Positions 1-8,223 of a stretch of 64,000 nt of DNA are shown one piece after another. The position numbers and the translations under genes are program-made. Positions within the stretch are counted from its first letter, which is position 1; every line of letters begins with the position of its first letter. This DNA comes from Catellatospora methionotrophica (lineage in GTDB: Bacteria > Actinomycetota > Actinomycetes > Mycobacteriales > Micromonosporaceae): contig NZ_JAAOTJ010000002.1 in NCBI RefSeq assembly GCF_011297335.1, positions 248,001 through 312,000 of the forward strand, in the 5' to 3' direction. Under the pieces are notes generated by a model. It was not told the DNA's origin and did not search any database. It saw only the letters and a list, made by a program, of their open reading frames with translations.

Positions 1-54
1 GAGAGCTACGAGAAGCTTCAGCTCCTGTCGGTCACCGGCACGCTGCGCGTCTGA
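1..54 (+). CDS. C-terminal end of an unidentified protein (partial)
   Basis: An open frame enters from the left edge, reads ESYEKLQLLSVTGTLRV and stops with TGA at 52-54. Only 17 residues are visible, too few to recognise a family. It faces the hydrolase gene that ends at 79, with 24 bases between the two stops, so it is the last gene of a rightward unit converging on the fatty-acid-type operon. Codon use is GC-rich at third positions apart from AAG CTT. Confidence 0.5.
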   Translation, partial: ESYEKLQLLSVTGTLRV

Positions 55-78
55 GCCCGCCGCCACGTCCGGCCATGC

Positions 79-978
79 TCACCTCGCGGGTTCCGCGGGG
101 ATCAGGTCGTGTTCGTGGAGCCAGGCGAGCAGGTGTCCGGCCAGCTCCTGGGGGTGTTCGAGCTGGGGGACGTGGCCGGAGTCGAGTTCGACGTAGGTCC
201 AGTGGGGCAGGCGGGCGGCGACCGCGCGGGCGGAACCGATCGGCACGTGCCGGTCGTGTACGCCGTGGGTGAGCAGCACCGGCATGCGCAGCGACTCCAT
301 CGCCCGCCAGTAGCCGTCGGGGCGGGCCAGCAGGCGCAGCAGTGACCGGCTGGCGCCGAGGTATCCGGCGGCCCGGCGCGGGCTCGCCGCCGCCATCTCC
401 TCGTCGAGCGCTACCGCGTCGGCGATGACCTGTTCGGGCACCCGGGACGCGTCGGCGCAGGTCATCGCGAGGGTTTCCTCGACGCGCCGCCGGGCGGGCA
501 CGGTGGCCAGGCGGCGGCGCATGGCCCAGCCGGCGAGACCGGGCACGAGGTTGATCAGGAACAGCTTCCGGATCTCCGGATCGATCTTGACGTTGGGGGC
601 GATCGGCACGCTCGGGTCGACCAGTGCCAGCCCGCGTACCGCGTCCGGGGCGGCGGCCGCGGTCAGCGTGGAGATCATGCCGCCCATCGAGTTGCCGACC
701 AGCACCGCGGGCTCGCCGACGACCTCGGTGACGTAGCGCCGCAGCAGCTCGGCGTTGGCGGTCACGGTGGTGGGCCCGGCCGCGGTGCCCGTGCGGCCGA
801 ACCCGGCGAGATCAAGAGCGCTGACCCGGGCGTACGGCGTCAGCAGCGGCGCGATCCGCGTCCAGTTCAGGTGCGAACCGCCCAGCCCGTGCACCAGCAC
901 GACGGGCGGGGTGTCGGGCCGCCCGCCGAAGTCGACGTGGTGCACGGGTCCGCCGAGGTCGGCGTACGCGCTCCTCAT
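79..978 (-). CDS. alpha/beta-fold hydrolase
   Basis: A 299-residue cytosolic alpha/beta hydrolase. Visible features are the oxyanion-hole HG motif (LVHGLGGSHLNW, about residues 28-39), the nucleophile elbow GNSMGG with Ser97, a late Asp in THGVHDRHVP and the catalytic His in SGHVPQLEHP. The substrate is unknown; esters or acyl-CoA thioesters are plausible from context. The start is ATG at 978, two bases after the stop of the upstream acyl-CoA dehydrogenase and preceded by GGAG; a longer open frame up to 1086 would run into that dehydrogenase and is rejected. It is the last gene of the operon that begins with the MaoC gene at 4696. Confidence 0.85.
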   Translation of the reverse strand: MRSAYADLGGPVHHVDFGGRPDTPPVVLVHGLGGSHLNWTRIAPLLTPYARVSALDLAGFGRTGTAAGPTTVTANAELLRRYVTEVVGEPAVLVGNSMGGMISTLTAAAAPDAVRGLALVDPSVPIAPNVKIDPEIRKLFLINLVPGLAGWAMRRRLATVPARRRVEETLAMTCADASRVPEQVIADAVALDEEMAAASPRRAAGYLGASRSLLRLLARPDGYWRAMESLRMPVLLTHGVHDRHVPIGSARAVAARLPHWTYVELDSGHVPQLEHPQELAGHLLAWLHEHDLIPAEPAR

Positions 979-980
979 GC

Positions 981-2225
981 TCAGCTCCGCTCCGCGCTGT
1001 ACTTGCGCAGTTCCCGCTTGGCCAGCGAGGCCTTGTGCACCTCGTCGGGGCCGTCGGCCAGGCGCAGGGTGCGCGCCCCGGCCCACATCTGGGCCAGCGG
1101 GAAGTCCTGGCTGACGCCGCCGCCGCCGTGCACCTGGATCGCCTTGTCGATCACCCAGCCGGCCATCTCCGGCACGACGATCTTAATCGCCTGGATCTCG
1201 GTGTGCGCGCCCTTGTTGCCGACGGTGTCCATCAGCCAGGCGGTCTTGAGCACCAGCAGGCGGGCCTGCTCGATGCGCACCCGGGCCTCGGCGATCCACT
1301 CGCCGACCACGCCCTGCGCGGCGAGCGGCTTGCCGAACGCGACACGCTCGGTGGCGCGGCGGCACATCAGCTCCAGAGCCCGCTCGGCCATGCCGATGAG
1401 CCGCATGCAGTGGTGGATGCGCCCCGGGCCGAGCCGCGCCTGGGCGATGGCGAAGCCTTCACCCTCGCCCGCGACCAGGTTCGCGGCGGGTACGCGTACG
1501 TCGGTGAAGGTGATCTCGGCGTGGCCGCCGTGCCAGCCGTCGTCGTAGCCGAACACCTGCATGCCGCGCTTGATCTCGACGCCGGGAGTGTCCCGTGGGA
1601 CGAGGATCTGGCTCTGCTGGCGGTGCCGGTCGGCGGACGGGTCGGTCTTGCCCATCACGATGAAGATCGCGCAGCGCGGGTTCATCGCGCCCGACGACCA
1701 CCACTTGCGCCCGTTGATGACGTAAGAGTCGCCGTCGCGCTCGATGCGGGTGGTGATGTTGGTGGCGTCGGACGAGGCGACCTCCGGCTCGGTCATGCAG
1801 AACGCCGACCGGATCTCGCCCGCGAGCAGCGGCTTGAGCCAGCGCTCCTGCTGCTCGGGGGTGCCGAACATGGTCAGCACCTCCATGTTGCCGGTGTCGG
1901 GGGCGTTGCAGTTGATCGACTCCGGGGCCAGGTGCGGGCTGCGTCCGGTGATCTCGGCCAGCGGCGCGTACTGCAGATTGCTCAGCCCCGCACCCAGCGG
2001 GTGGTGCGGCAGACTGAGCCCATGGGGTGCCAGAGGCACCAGGTTCCACAGGCCGCGCTTGCGGGCCTCGGTCTTCAGCTCCTCCATGACCGGCGGCGTC
2101 GTCCACGGCGCGATCTCGCCGAGCTGGTGCTCGGCGACGGCCTCGGCCGGGTAGACGTGCTGCTCCATGAAGTCGAGCAGGTCGGCACGCAACTGCTCGG
2201 TGCGCTCGTCGTACGAGAAGTCCAT
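981..2225 (-). CDS. acyl-CoA dehydrogenase family protein (ACAD10/11-like)
   Basis: A 414-residue FAD-dependent acyl-CoA dehydrogenase of normal family length. It shows the FAD/substrate loop [13 protein letters not shown], the middle beta-domain region [16 protein letters not shown] and the C-terminal helical domain with [11 protein letters not shown] and [13 protein letters not shown]. The ADGPDEVH ending is typical of the subgroup that includes ACAD10/ACAD11. It sits five bases downstream of an APH-like phosphotransferase gene, the two activities fused in mammalian ACAD10/11. The pair may therefore convert 4-hydroxyacyl-CoAs by phosphorylation and elimination; that is inference from neighbours, and ordinary alpha,beta-dehydrogenation of an acyl-CoA is the alternative. 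Confidence 0.9.
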   Translation of the reverse strand: MDFSYDERTEQLRADLLDFMEQHVYPAEAVAEHQLGEIAPWTTPPVMEELKTEARKRGLWNLVPLAPHGLSLPHHPLGAGLSNLQYAPLAEITGRSPHLAPESINCNAPDTGNMEVLTMFGTPEQQERWLKPLLAGEIRSAFCMTEPEVASSDATNITTRIERDGDSYVINGRKWWSSGAMNPRCAIFIVMGKTDPSADRHRQQSQILVPRDTPGVEIKRGMQVFGYDDGWHGGHAEITFTDVRVPAANLVAGEGEGFAIAQARLGPGRIHHCMRLIGMAERALELMCRRATERVAFGKPLAAQGVVGEWIAEARVRIEQARLLVLKTAWLMDTVGNKGAHTEIQAIKIVVPEMAGWVIDKAIQVHGGGGVSQDFPLAQMWAGARTLRLADGPDEVHKASLAKRELRKYSAERS

Positions 2226-2229
2226 GGTC

Positions 2230-3255
2230 TTACGCCTCCTGCAGCGTGCGGTGTCCGAGCGTGATCAGATGCGGGACCATGGCGCCGACGCGGTCGAAGC
2301 CCTCGCCGACCGTCTGGCCCGCGAGATACCGGTAGTGGATGCCTTCGAGGATCCCGACGAGCTTGTAGTGCGCGAACGCGACGTACCACGGCAGCTGTGA
2401 CAGGTCCGCGCCGCGCCGGGCGGCGTACCGGGCCGCCATCTGCGCGGAGGAGGGGAAGATCCCGGCTGGGGGAGCCTCGCCGAACAGGCCGTCCATCACG
2501 GGCTCGGTCCACATGCGCCAGTAGCAGAGGAACAGGCCCAGGTCGGCGAGGGGGTCGCCGATGGTGGCCATCTCCCAGTCGAGCACGGCGACGATCTGGT
2601 CGCCCGGCCCGACGATGCAGTTGTCGAGCCGGTAGTCGCCGTGCAGGATCGACACCTGCGCGGCCTGCGCGGGCATCCGCGCCACGAGGTCGTCGTGCAG
2701 CTCGGCCAGGCCGGGCAGTTCCCGGTTGTGGGAGTGCTGCAGCTGGGTGCTCCAGCGGCGCAGCTGCCGGGCCAGGTAGCCCTCCGGCTTGCCGAAGTCG
2801 CCGAGCCCGACCGCCGCCGGGTCGACCGCGTGCAGGTCGGCGAGCACGTCCATCAGCGCCAGCGAAAGCGAGCCGACCCGCTGTGCCCCGAGCGTCGAGG
2901 TCTGCCCGGCGGTACGCCACACCGTCCCGTCGACGTGCTCCATCACGTAGAACGGCGCCCCGATCACCTCGGGGTCCTCGCACAGCGCGACGGTGCCCGG
3001 CACCGGCACCCGCGTGCCGCCCAGCGCCGAGATCACCCGGTACTCCCGGGACATGTCGTGGGCGGTGGACAGCACGTGCCCGAGCGGCGGGCGGCGCACC
3101 ACCCAGCGCTGCGCGTCGTCGGCGACGCGGTAGGTCAGGTTGGACTTGCCGCCGGGGATGAGTTCGCCGGTCAGCTCGCCGTCAACCAGGCCGGGGCGGG
3201 CCCGGTCCAGGAACGACCGCAGGGCGGACAGGTCGAGGCCCTTGGGATCGGTCAC
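2230..3255 (-). CDS. APH-family phosphotransferase (ACAD10/11 kinase-like)
   Basis: A 341-residue aminoglycoside-phosphotransferase-fold kinase. The catalytic loop [12 protein letters not shown] (HGDxxxxN) and the metal-binding VLDWE motif are present, with a nucleotide-binding region near [10 protein letters not shown] at the N-terminus. The GTG at 3255 is chosen because it overlaps the stop of the upstream oxidoreductase gene (GTGA); the open frame to 3549 lies inside that gene. Families of this type next to acyl-CoA dehydrogenases phosphorylate hydroxyacyl-CoAs rather than antibiotics (ACAD10/11, Pseudomonas LvaA). Substrate here is not shown by the sequence. Coupled by overlap upstream and a 4-base gap downstream. 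Confidence 0.85.
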   Translation of the reverse strand: MTDPKGLDLSALRSFLDRARPGLVDGELTGELIPGGKSNLTYRVADDAQRWVVRRPPLGHVLSTAHDMSREYRVISALGGTRVPVPGTVALCEDPEVIGAPFYVMEHVDGTVWRTAGQTSTLGAQRVGSLSLALMDVLADLHAVDPAAVGLGDFGKPEGYLARQLRRWSTQLQHSHNRELPGLAELHDDLVARMPAQAAQVSILHGDYRLDNCIVGPGDQIVAVLDWEMATIGDPLADLGLFLCYWRMWTEPVMDGLFGEAPPAGIFPSSAQMAARYAARRGADLSQLPWYVAFAHYKLVGILEGIHYRYLAGQTVGEGFDRVGAMVPHLITLGHRTLQEA

Positions 3256-4247
3256 GGTTTCACCACCAGGCGGCCCACGGTCTCGCCCGCGCCGAGGCGG
3301 GTCAGGCCGTCGGCGGCCTCGTCGAGGCTGAGCACGCCGCCGATCAGCGGCTGGACGACACCGTCGGCGGCGAGCCCGCACAGCGTCTCGTGCGCCTGCC
3401 CGACCAGCGCCGGGTCGAGCTGCCGGTACAGGCCCCAGTGCACGCCGACGATCGAGTAGTTCTTCACCAGGGCGTGGTTGAGCCCCGGCGTCGGGACGGT
3501 GCCGCCCGCGAAGCCGACGACCAGGATGCGGCCCTCGAACGCGACGCACTTGGCCGAACCCGTGTACGCGTCGCCGCCCACCGGGTCGAAGATCACGTCC
3601 GCGCCGCGCCCGCCCGTGGCGGCCTTCACCGCGCCGACGAAGTCCTGCTCGCGGCGGTCGACGACCAGGTCCGCGCCGAGCTTGGCGGCGACCTCGGCCT
3701 TGGCGGCCCCGCCGACGACCGCGATCACGGTCGCGCCCGCGGCCTTGCCGAGCTGGATCGCGGCGCTGCCGACGCCACCCGCGCCCGCGTGGATCAGCAG
3801 CGTCTCGCCCGGCTGCAGCCGGGCCCGGCGGTGCAGCGAGAACCAGCCCGTCTGGTACGCGATGTGCATCGCCGACGCCTGCACGTCATCCAGCGCGGCC
3901 GGGGCGCTGAACGCGTCCGCGGCCTCGACCAGCGCGTACTCGGCCAGCGCCCCGGACGGCAGCGCGGTGGTCCCGATGACCCGGTCGCCCTCGGCGAACC
4001 CGGTCACGTCGGCCCCGGCGGCGACCACCTCGCCGCACAGCTCCACCCCCGGCGTGAACGGCAGCGGCGGGCGCACCTGGTACTGCCCGCGTACCAGCAG
4101 CACGTCGGGGAAGTTCAGGGCGGACGCCTTCACGCGTACCAGCAGCTGGTGTGGTCCTGGGGTCGGCACCGGCGTCTCGGCCAGGCGCATCACGTCGCCC
4201 GGCTCGCCGTTGGCGGGCACCTGCCAGGCGCGCATCGTGGCGGCCAT
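3252..4247 (-). CDS. zinc-independent NADPH:quinone oxidoreductase family protein
   Basis: A 331-residue medium-chain reductase of the QOR/zeta-crystallin type. It has the GroES-like N-terminal half (LNFPDVLLVRGQYQ, FTPGVELCGEV) and the Rossmann half with IHAGAGGVGSAAIQLGKAAGA, followed by ADVIFDPVGGD and the C-terminal GRLVVKP. No structural-zinc cysteine cluster is seen. The ATG at 4247 overlaps the stop of the MaoC gene by one base (TGATG), which fixes the start; the longer frame to 4898 is an artefact. In this operon it probably acts on an enone or enoyl intermediate, but the substrate is not evident. Confidence 0.88.
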   Translation of the reverse strand: MAATMRAWQVPANGEPGDVMRLAETPVPTPGPHQLLVRVKASALNFPDVLLVRGQYQVRPPLPFTPGVELCGEVVAAGADVTGFAEGDRVIGTTALPSGALAEYALVEAADAFSAPAALDDVQASAMHIAYQTGWFSLHRRARLQPGETLLIHAGAGGVGSAAIQLGKAAGATVIAVVGGAAKAEVAAKLGADLVVDRREQDFVGAVKAATGGRGADVIFDPVGGDAYTGSAKCVAFEGRILVVGFAGGTVPTPGLNHALVKNYSIVGVHWGLYRQLDPALVGQAHETLCGLAADGVVQPLIGGVLSLDEAADGLTRLGAGETVGRLVVKP

Positions 4248-4696
4248 CAGAGGTACATCCGGGACACGGTCTCGGCGACGCAGACCGGCTTGTCGCCGCC
4301 CTCGCGCTCGATGGTCACCTGCGAGGTCAGCTGCACGCCGCCGGTGACGTCCTCGACCGACAGCAGCTTCACCGTCGCGCGCACCCGCGAGCCGACCGGC
4401 ACCGGGGCGGGGAAGCGCACCTTGTTGGTGCCGTAGTTGACGCCCATCTTCACGTCCGGCACCCGCAGCGCGTCGCCGGCCAGGAACGGGATCAGCGACA
4501 GCGTCAGGTATCCGTGCGCGATGGTCGTGCCGAACGGCCCGGACGCGGCGCGGGCCGGGTCGGTGTGGATCCACTGCAGGTCGCCGGTGGCCTCGGCGAA
4601 CATGTCGACCCGCTGCTGGTCGATCTCCAACCACTCGCTGGTGCTGACGACGGTGCCGGCGGCGGCACGTACGTCGTCCAGGGAGGCGAAGGCCAT
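4247..4696 (-). CDS. MaoC-type (R)-specific enoyl-CoA hydratase
   Basis: A 149-residue single hot-dog domain protein, the usual length for bacterial MaoC/PhaJ-like hydratases. The hydratase signature is clear: ATGDLQWIHTDP followed by PFGTTIAHGYLTLSL, carrying the Asp/His pair that adds water to trans-2-enoyl-CoA. It is the first gene of the five-gene catabolic operon and lies divergent from a TetR regulator. The start ATG is preceded by AAAGGGA about eight bases upstream. The palindrome at 4732-4751 lies in its promoter region, so repression by the neighbouring TetR protein is likely. Confidence 0.9.
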   Translation of the reverse strand: MAFASLDDVRAAAGTVVSTSEWLEIDQQRVDMFAEATGDLQWIHTDPARAASGPFGTTIAHGYLTLSLIPFLAGDALRVPDVKMGVNYGTNKVRFPAPVPVGSRVRATVKLLSVEDVTGGVQLTSQVTIEREGGDKPVCVAETVSRMYL

Positions 4697-4731
4697 GTCT
4701 GGTGTCCCTTTCCACGGTGAGGACTGGCGAA

Positions 4732-4751
4732 CTAAGTAAGCGCTTGCTTAG
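4732..4751. promoter_or_regulatory. TetR-type operator between the MaoC operon and its regulator
   Basis: The sequence CTAAGTAAGCGCTTGCTTAG is a 20-bp inverted repeat with one mismatched pair, AT-richer than its surroundings. It lies in the 110-bp divergent intergenic region, 36 bp upstream of the MaoC start and 56 bp upstream of the TetR start. Arrangement and sequence (AAGnAAGCGCTTnCTT) resemble operators of TetR-family lipid-metabolism regulators. Binding by the adjacent TetR is inferred. Confidence 0.75.
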
Positions 4752-4806
4752 GATGCCGGTGTGGAAGGGTGCTGTCAACGCTTCCCCCGAGCCGTGGAGG
4801 ACCCCG

Positions 4807-5439
4807 ATGGACACCGCCGCCGCCGACCTCGACGAGGTCGCGATGCTGGAGCGGGCCTGGCACGACGTCAGCCCGGCACCCGCCCGGCGGCTGCTCATCG
4901 CTGCCGTGCAGGCCTTCGCCGAGCGCGGCTACCACGCCACCACCACCCGCGACATCGCCACGCGGGTCGGCATGAGCCCCGCCGGGGTGTACGTGCACTA
5001 CCGCTCCAAGGAGGAGCTGCTGCACCGCATCTGCCTGGTCGGGCACCGGCACTCGCTGGTAGCCCTGCGCGCCGCGGCCGCCCGCAGCGACGACCCCGTC
5101 CAGCAGCTGCGCGACGTCATCGGCGACTTCGCCGCCTGGCACGCCCTGTTCCACACCCCGGCCCGCGTCATCTCGTACGAGCTGAACGCCCTCGCACCGG
5201 CGCACCTCACCGAGATCACCGCGCTGCGCCACGAGATGGACCTGCTCGTCCGGGCGACCCTCGAACACGGTGTCGCGCAGGGCGTCTTCGACGTCCCGGA
5301 CATCCCCGGCACCGGCCTGGCGCTGCTGTCGCTGACCGTCGACGTCGCCCGCTGGTACCGCACGTCCGGCCGCCGCGCCCCCGCCGACATCGGCGCGCTC
5401 TACGCCGACCTGGCCGTACGCATGGTCCAGGCTCGCTGA
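4807..5439 (+). CDS. TetR/AcrR-family transcriptional regulator
   Basis: A 210-residue TetR-fold repressor. The N-terminal helix-turn-helix is visible as AFAERGYHATTTRDIATRVGM followed by SPAGVYVHYRSKEELLHRIC, about residues 36-80; the rest is the variable helical ligand domain. ATG at 4807 has a good GGAGG six bases upstream, so the longer frame from 4702, which runs through the operator, is rejected. Divergent orientation and the shared palindrome indicate that it controls the MaoC-to-hydrolase operon and itself, probably released by an acyl-CoA. Its stop lies four bases from the stop of the convergent MmcQ gene. Confidence 0.88.
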   Translation: MDTAAADLDEVAMLERAWHDVSPAPARRLLIAAVQAFAERGYHATTTRDIATRVGMSPAGVYVHYRSKEELLHRICLVGHRHSLVALRAAAARSDDPVQQLRDVIGDFAAWHALFHTPARVISYELNALAPAHLTEITALRHEMDLLVRATLEHGVAQGVFDVPDIPGTGLALLSLTVDVARWYRTSGRRAPADIGALYADLAVRMVQAR

Positions 5440-5443
5440 AGGC

Positions 5444-5878
5444 TCAGGTCGGCGGGTGCTCGGCCAGCCACACCTTCGCCCGGCGGGCCGAGGCGCGCGA
5501 CAGCCACGCGTCCTGCACCAGCTCGGCCAGCTCCCCATGGCTGATCTCGCCGACCCGGCTCGCCCGCAGCAGCACCGACGGGTGGCCGTTGAAGTGCGCC
5601 GTGGTGAAGTACGGCGAGGACTCGTCCTGGACCATGGCCTGCTTGTCGGCGTCGGAGTCGACCCAGAAGACGATCACGTCGGGGTAGCGCTCGCCGGTGT
5701 CCGGGTCGAACGCGTCGGGCCGAGGGTTGCGGAAGAAGACGAACGACTTGCCGCCGACCTGGTAGACGGGGTTCTCACCGGCATACTCGACGGTCACGTG
5801 CGGCATGGCCAGGGCCAGCTCGTGCACGTCGTCGACCGTGGCGGGCCGCTCGCTGTCGTCGGACACGCCATCGAGCAT
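5444..5878 (-). CDS. MmcQ/YjbR family protein
   Basis: A 144-residue protein of the MmcQ/YjbR (CyaY-like fold, double-wing) family. Typical features are an N-terminal helix region (DVHELALAMPHVTVEY), a GGKSFVFF strand, and the SSPYFTTAHFNGHPSVLLRAS segment near the C-terminus. Members are described as putative DNA-binding proteins but function is poorly known. It ends four bases from the convergent TetR gene and starts 53 bp from the divergent VOC gene, so it is probably monocistronic. GTG at 5866 is an alternative start. Confidence 0.8.
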   Translation of the reverse strand: MLDGVSDDSERPATVDDVHELALAMPHVTVEYAGENPVYQVGGKSFVFFRNPRPDAFDPDTGERYPDVIVFWVDSDADKQAMVQDESSPYFTTAHFNGHPSVLLRASRVGEISHGELAELVQDAWLSRASARRAKVWLAEHPPT

Positions 5879-5919
5879 ATGTCCCGGCAGGTCCGGTGGA
5901 CGCCCGTCCTACGCGGCGA

Positions 5920-5925
5920 CAGGAT
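5920..5925 (+). promoter_or_regulatory. candidate -10 box of a leaderless promoter
   Basis: CAGGAT ends six bases before the ATG at 5932. No separate ribosome binding site fits this ATG well. Spacing matches the other leaderless candidates in this window. No convincing -35 hexamer is seen. Confidence 0.4.
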
Positions 5926-5931
5926 ACGAGG

Positions 5932-6315
5932 ATGCGATCTCGAACCGCGGGCATGTGGTGGGGCACCGCCATCGAAGCACCCGACCCGGCCGCGCTGGCC
6001 CGCTTCTACGCCGAACTGCTCGGCTGGCCCCTCGTGCACGAGGAGCCGGGGACGGCGATCGTCGCACCGCCGCAGGGTGCCGTGTACCTGGTGTTCCAGC
6101 GGGCCGGCGACTACCGGGCACCGGTCTGGCCGCCCGTCGACGGGGCACAGCGCCCGATGATGCACTTCGACTTCCAGGTCGGCGACCTCGACACGGCCGT
6201 CGCCGACGCGCTCGCCCTCGGCGCCACGCTCGGCGCGGCCTCGCCACGGGAGAACGTACGCGTCCTGATCGACCCGGCCGGACATCCGTTCTGCCTCTGC
6301 CTCGACGAGGACTGA
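5932..6315 (+). CDS. VOC (glyoxalase/bleomycin-resistance fold) family protein
   Basis: A 127-residue vicinal-oxygen-chelate fold protein with two beta-alpha-beta-beta-beta units. The start of the first unit reads WWGTAIEAPDPAALARFYAELLGWPL and the second MMHFDFQVGDLDTAVADALALGATL, ending in LIDPAGHPFCLC. This looks like the actinobacterial glyoxalase-like subfamily, whose members have no common substrate. ATG at 5932 is preferred because it follows CAGGAT plus six bases; 5896 and 5953 are alternatives. It converges on the MFS gene with a five-base gap. Confidence 0.82.
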   Translation: MRSRTAGMWWGTAIEAPDPAALARFYAELLGWPLVHEEPGTAIVAPPQGAVYLVFQRAGDYRAPVWPPVDGAQRPMMHFDFQVGDLDTAVADALALGATLGAASPRENVRVLIDPAGHPFCLCLDED

Positions 6316-6320
6316 GCTGC

Positions 6321-7622
6321 CTAACCGCGCGCCAGCCTGCCCTCTGCCGGGCTGGTGACCCGCGGGTGGTCGGCCGGTGCGGTGACGTGCCGGGGCAGGT
6401 AGGCGAGCCCGGCGACGGCGACGACCGCCGCGGCGGTCAGCCAGATGGCACCGACGCCCCGGCCGCCCAGCGCCGCGCCGAGTCCGGCAGTGGCCAGCAG
6501 CGCCCCGGCGTTGGTGCTCATCGAGTACGCCGAGAGCACGCTCGCCCGACGTCCGGGCGGGCAGGCCCGGTGCAGCAGGGCCTGGGCGAGCGGCGCGCGC
6601 ATCTCCAGGAACAGGTACACGCAGACGAACGCGGCCGCCGCGACGGCGAATGACGGAGCCAGGGCCATTCCCGCGACGGCCGCGCCGATCAGGGCCAGCA
6701 GCACCGCGCACAGCGGCGCCTGATGGCGGGCGAACCTGTCCGGCGCGCGGGCGGCCAGCAGCCCACCGGCGATCCCGGCCACGGTCGAGGCGATGACCAG
6801 CGCGCCCAGTGTTCCGGTGGCGCGGGCCGGGTCGCCGAGCAGGCGCGCGAACTCAGGCTGCCAGAAGGTCTCGACCGCTCCGATGCCGACACCGACGCCG
6901 ATACCGGCGGTCAGCAGCAGCCGCAGGCCGCGGTGCTGGACCGCGACGCGCACACTGTCCCTGGCGAACGCGGGGCAGCCGCGCAGCGCCCGCAGCGCCG
7001 CTCGCCACGTGCCGCCGCGCCGCGGCTCGCGTACCAGTAGCAGGACCGCGGCGACCTGCGGCACACCGCTGGCCGCGGCGATCAGGAACGGCAGTGCCGC
7101 GGGCGCGAACAGCCCGGTGGCCTGAGCCGAGGTCAGGTAGGGCAGCACGGTGACGGTCAGCGCCCCGGCCAGCACCGCGACGTTGGTCAGCGTCATCGCC
7201 GTGCCGACGGGTCGGCGCACGTCGGCGTTCGGTCGCAGGGCGTGGAGTCCGTCGACGTACCACGCCTCCAAGGCTCCGGAGTTCAGGGCGCGTCCCGCGC
7301 CGCCGAGCACCATGGCCAGGCAGAAACCGGTGACGGTGTGCGCGGCCAGGAACCCGGCGAAGCAGGCGGTCTCCAGCACGGCGGCGGCGATGAGCACCGG
7401 CCTGCGCCCGATCACGTCGGCGAGGGTGCCGGTGGGCAGTTCCAGGATCGCCGCGGTCGCGGTGTACGCGCTGAAGACCGCACCCACCTGCGCGATGCTC
7501 AGGCCGCGCTGGGCGGGCAGCAGCGCGAACACCGGGATGACCAGCCCGAGCGGCAGCCAGCGCAGCAGGTGACAGGTCCAGTAGGCGCGGGTGTGCCGCC
7601 GTACCGCCGCGAGGCCGGTCAC
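6321..7622 (-). CDS. MFS transporter
   Basis: A 433-residue major facilitator with about twelve hydrophobic segments. The conserved loop after TM2 is seen in LPTGTLADVIGRRPVLIAAA. Such proteins paired with ArsR-type repressors are usually drug or metabolite exporters. GTG at 7622 overlaps the repressor stop (GTGA), which sets the start; the open frame to 7955 extends into the repressor gene and is rejected. Expression should follow the repressor gene and the palindromic operator at 8186-8223. Substrate is unknown. Confidence 0.87.
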   Translation of the reverse strand: MTGLAAVRRHTRAYWTCHLLRWLPLGLVIPVFALLPAQRGLSIAQVGAVFSAYTATAAILELPTGTLADVIGRRPVLIAAAVLETACFAGFLAAHTVTGFCLAMVLGGAGRALNSGALEAWYVDGLHALRPNADVRRPVGTAMTLTNVAVLAGALTVTVLPYLTSAQATGLFAPAALPFLIAAASGVPQVAAVLLLVREPRRGGTWRAALRALRGCPAFARDSVRVAVQHRGLRLLLTAGIGVGVGIGAVETFWQPEFARLLGDPARATGTLGALVIASTVAGIAGGLLAARAPDRFARHQAPLCAVLLALIGAAVAGMALAPSFAVAAAAFVCVYLFLEMRAPLAQALLHRACPPGRRASVLSAYSMSTNAGALLATAGLGAALGGRGVGAIWLTAAAVVAVAGLAYLPRHVTAPADHPRVTSPAEGRLARG

Positions 7623-8197
7623 GGCTGCTCCGGCACGCCGAATCCGAACAGCCGCACCGGCCGTGCGTCCTTCGGCCGCTGCCCGTCCGGCCGGTCGCGG
7701 AAGCGGGCGATCAGCTGCCGCAGTTCCTCGTTGACCTCCTGCACCTCGTCGGCCGTCATCGCGGCCGTGTCCGCGAGCACGAACGCGGCTTCCTGCCAGG
7801 ACGCGTCGTAGGTGTCCTCGTCGCGCCAGTAGGACCGCAGCGACGTCAGCGCGTGGTTGGTGAACTCGTCGCGCAGCAGCCGGGACGCGGCGACGAACTC
7901 GGTGGACTCGCCCGCGCCGGCCGACCAGTGCATGCCACGGCCTCGTGCGCGCCACGGCCGGTCGCGCCCCTTCTCCGGGGGATCGGCGTCTTCGACGAAC
8001 CCGTACTTGGCCAGTTGTTTGAGGTGGTAACTGGCGGAGGGAGCGGAGACGCCGGTGCGTTCGGCCAGCTGGGTGGCGGTGGCTGGGCCCGCCTCCGTCA
8101 GTTGGCGCAGCAGCGCCAGGCGCAGCGGGTGAGCCAGCGCCCGCATCGCGATCGGATCGGTCAGTGCGACGGGATCATGGGACACGCTTTTCAACAT
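7619..8197 (-). CDS. ArsR-type winged-helix transcriptional regulator
   Basis: A 192-residue regulator. Residues from about 14 to 75 form an ArsR/HTH_20-like winged helix: IAMRALAHPLRLALLRQLTEAG, then ATATQLAERTGVSAPSASYH and LKQLAKYGFVED. The C-terminal half is an uncharacterised helical ligand domain. No metal-binding cysteine pair is present, so it is not a classical metal sensor. The ATG lies inside a 38-bp perfect palindrome, so the repressor probably blocks its own promoter and that of the MFS gene which overlaps its end. The start could also be read as leaderless or with AAAGG as a short ribosome binding site. Confidence 0.87.
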   Translation of the reverse strand: MLKSVSHDPVALTDPIAMRALAHPLRLALLRQLTEAGPATATQLAERTGVSAPSASYHLKQLAKYGFVEDADPPEKGRDRPWRARGRGMHWSAGAGESTEFVAASRLLRDEFTNHALTSLRSYWRDEDTYDASWQEAAFVLADTAAMTADEVQEVNEELRQLIARFRDRPDGQRPKDARPVRLFGFGVPEQP

Positions 8198-8223
8198 ACC
8201 TTTATAAAGGTATGTTGAAAAGC
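8186..8223. promoter_or_regulatory. 38-bp perfect palindromic operator over the regulator start codon
   Basis: From G8186 to C8223 every base is paired with its mirror base, 19 pairs around the centre TTTATAAA. The core ACATACCTTTATAAAGGTATGT is flanked by GCTTTTCA and TGAAAAGC. It contains the start codon of the ArsR-type gene (8195-8197) and the stop codon of the upstream membrane-protein gene (8202-8204). It is strongly AT-rich against the local background. Autoregulation by the ArsR-type protein is the simplest reading. Confidence 0.85.
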
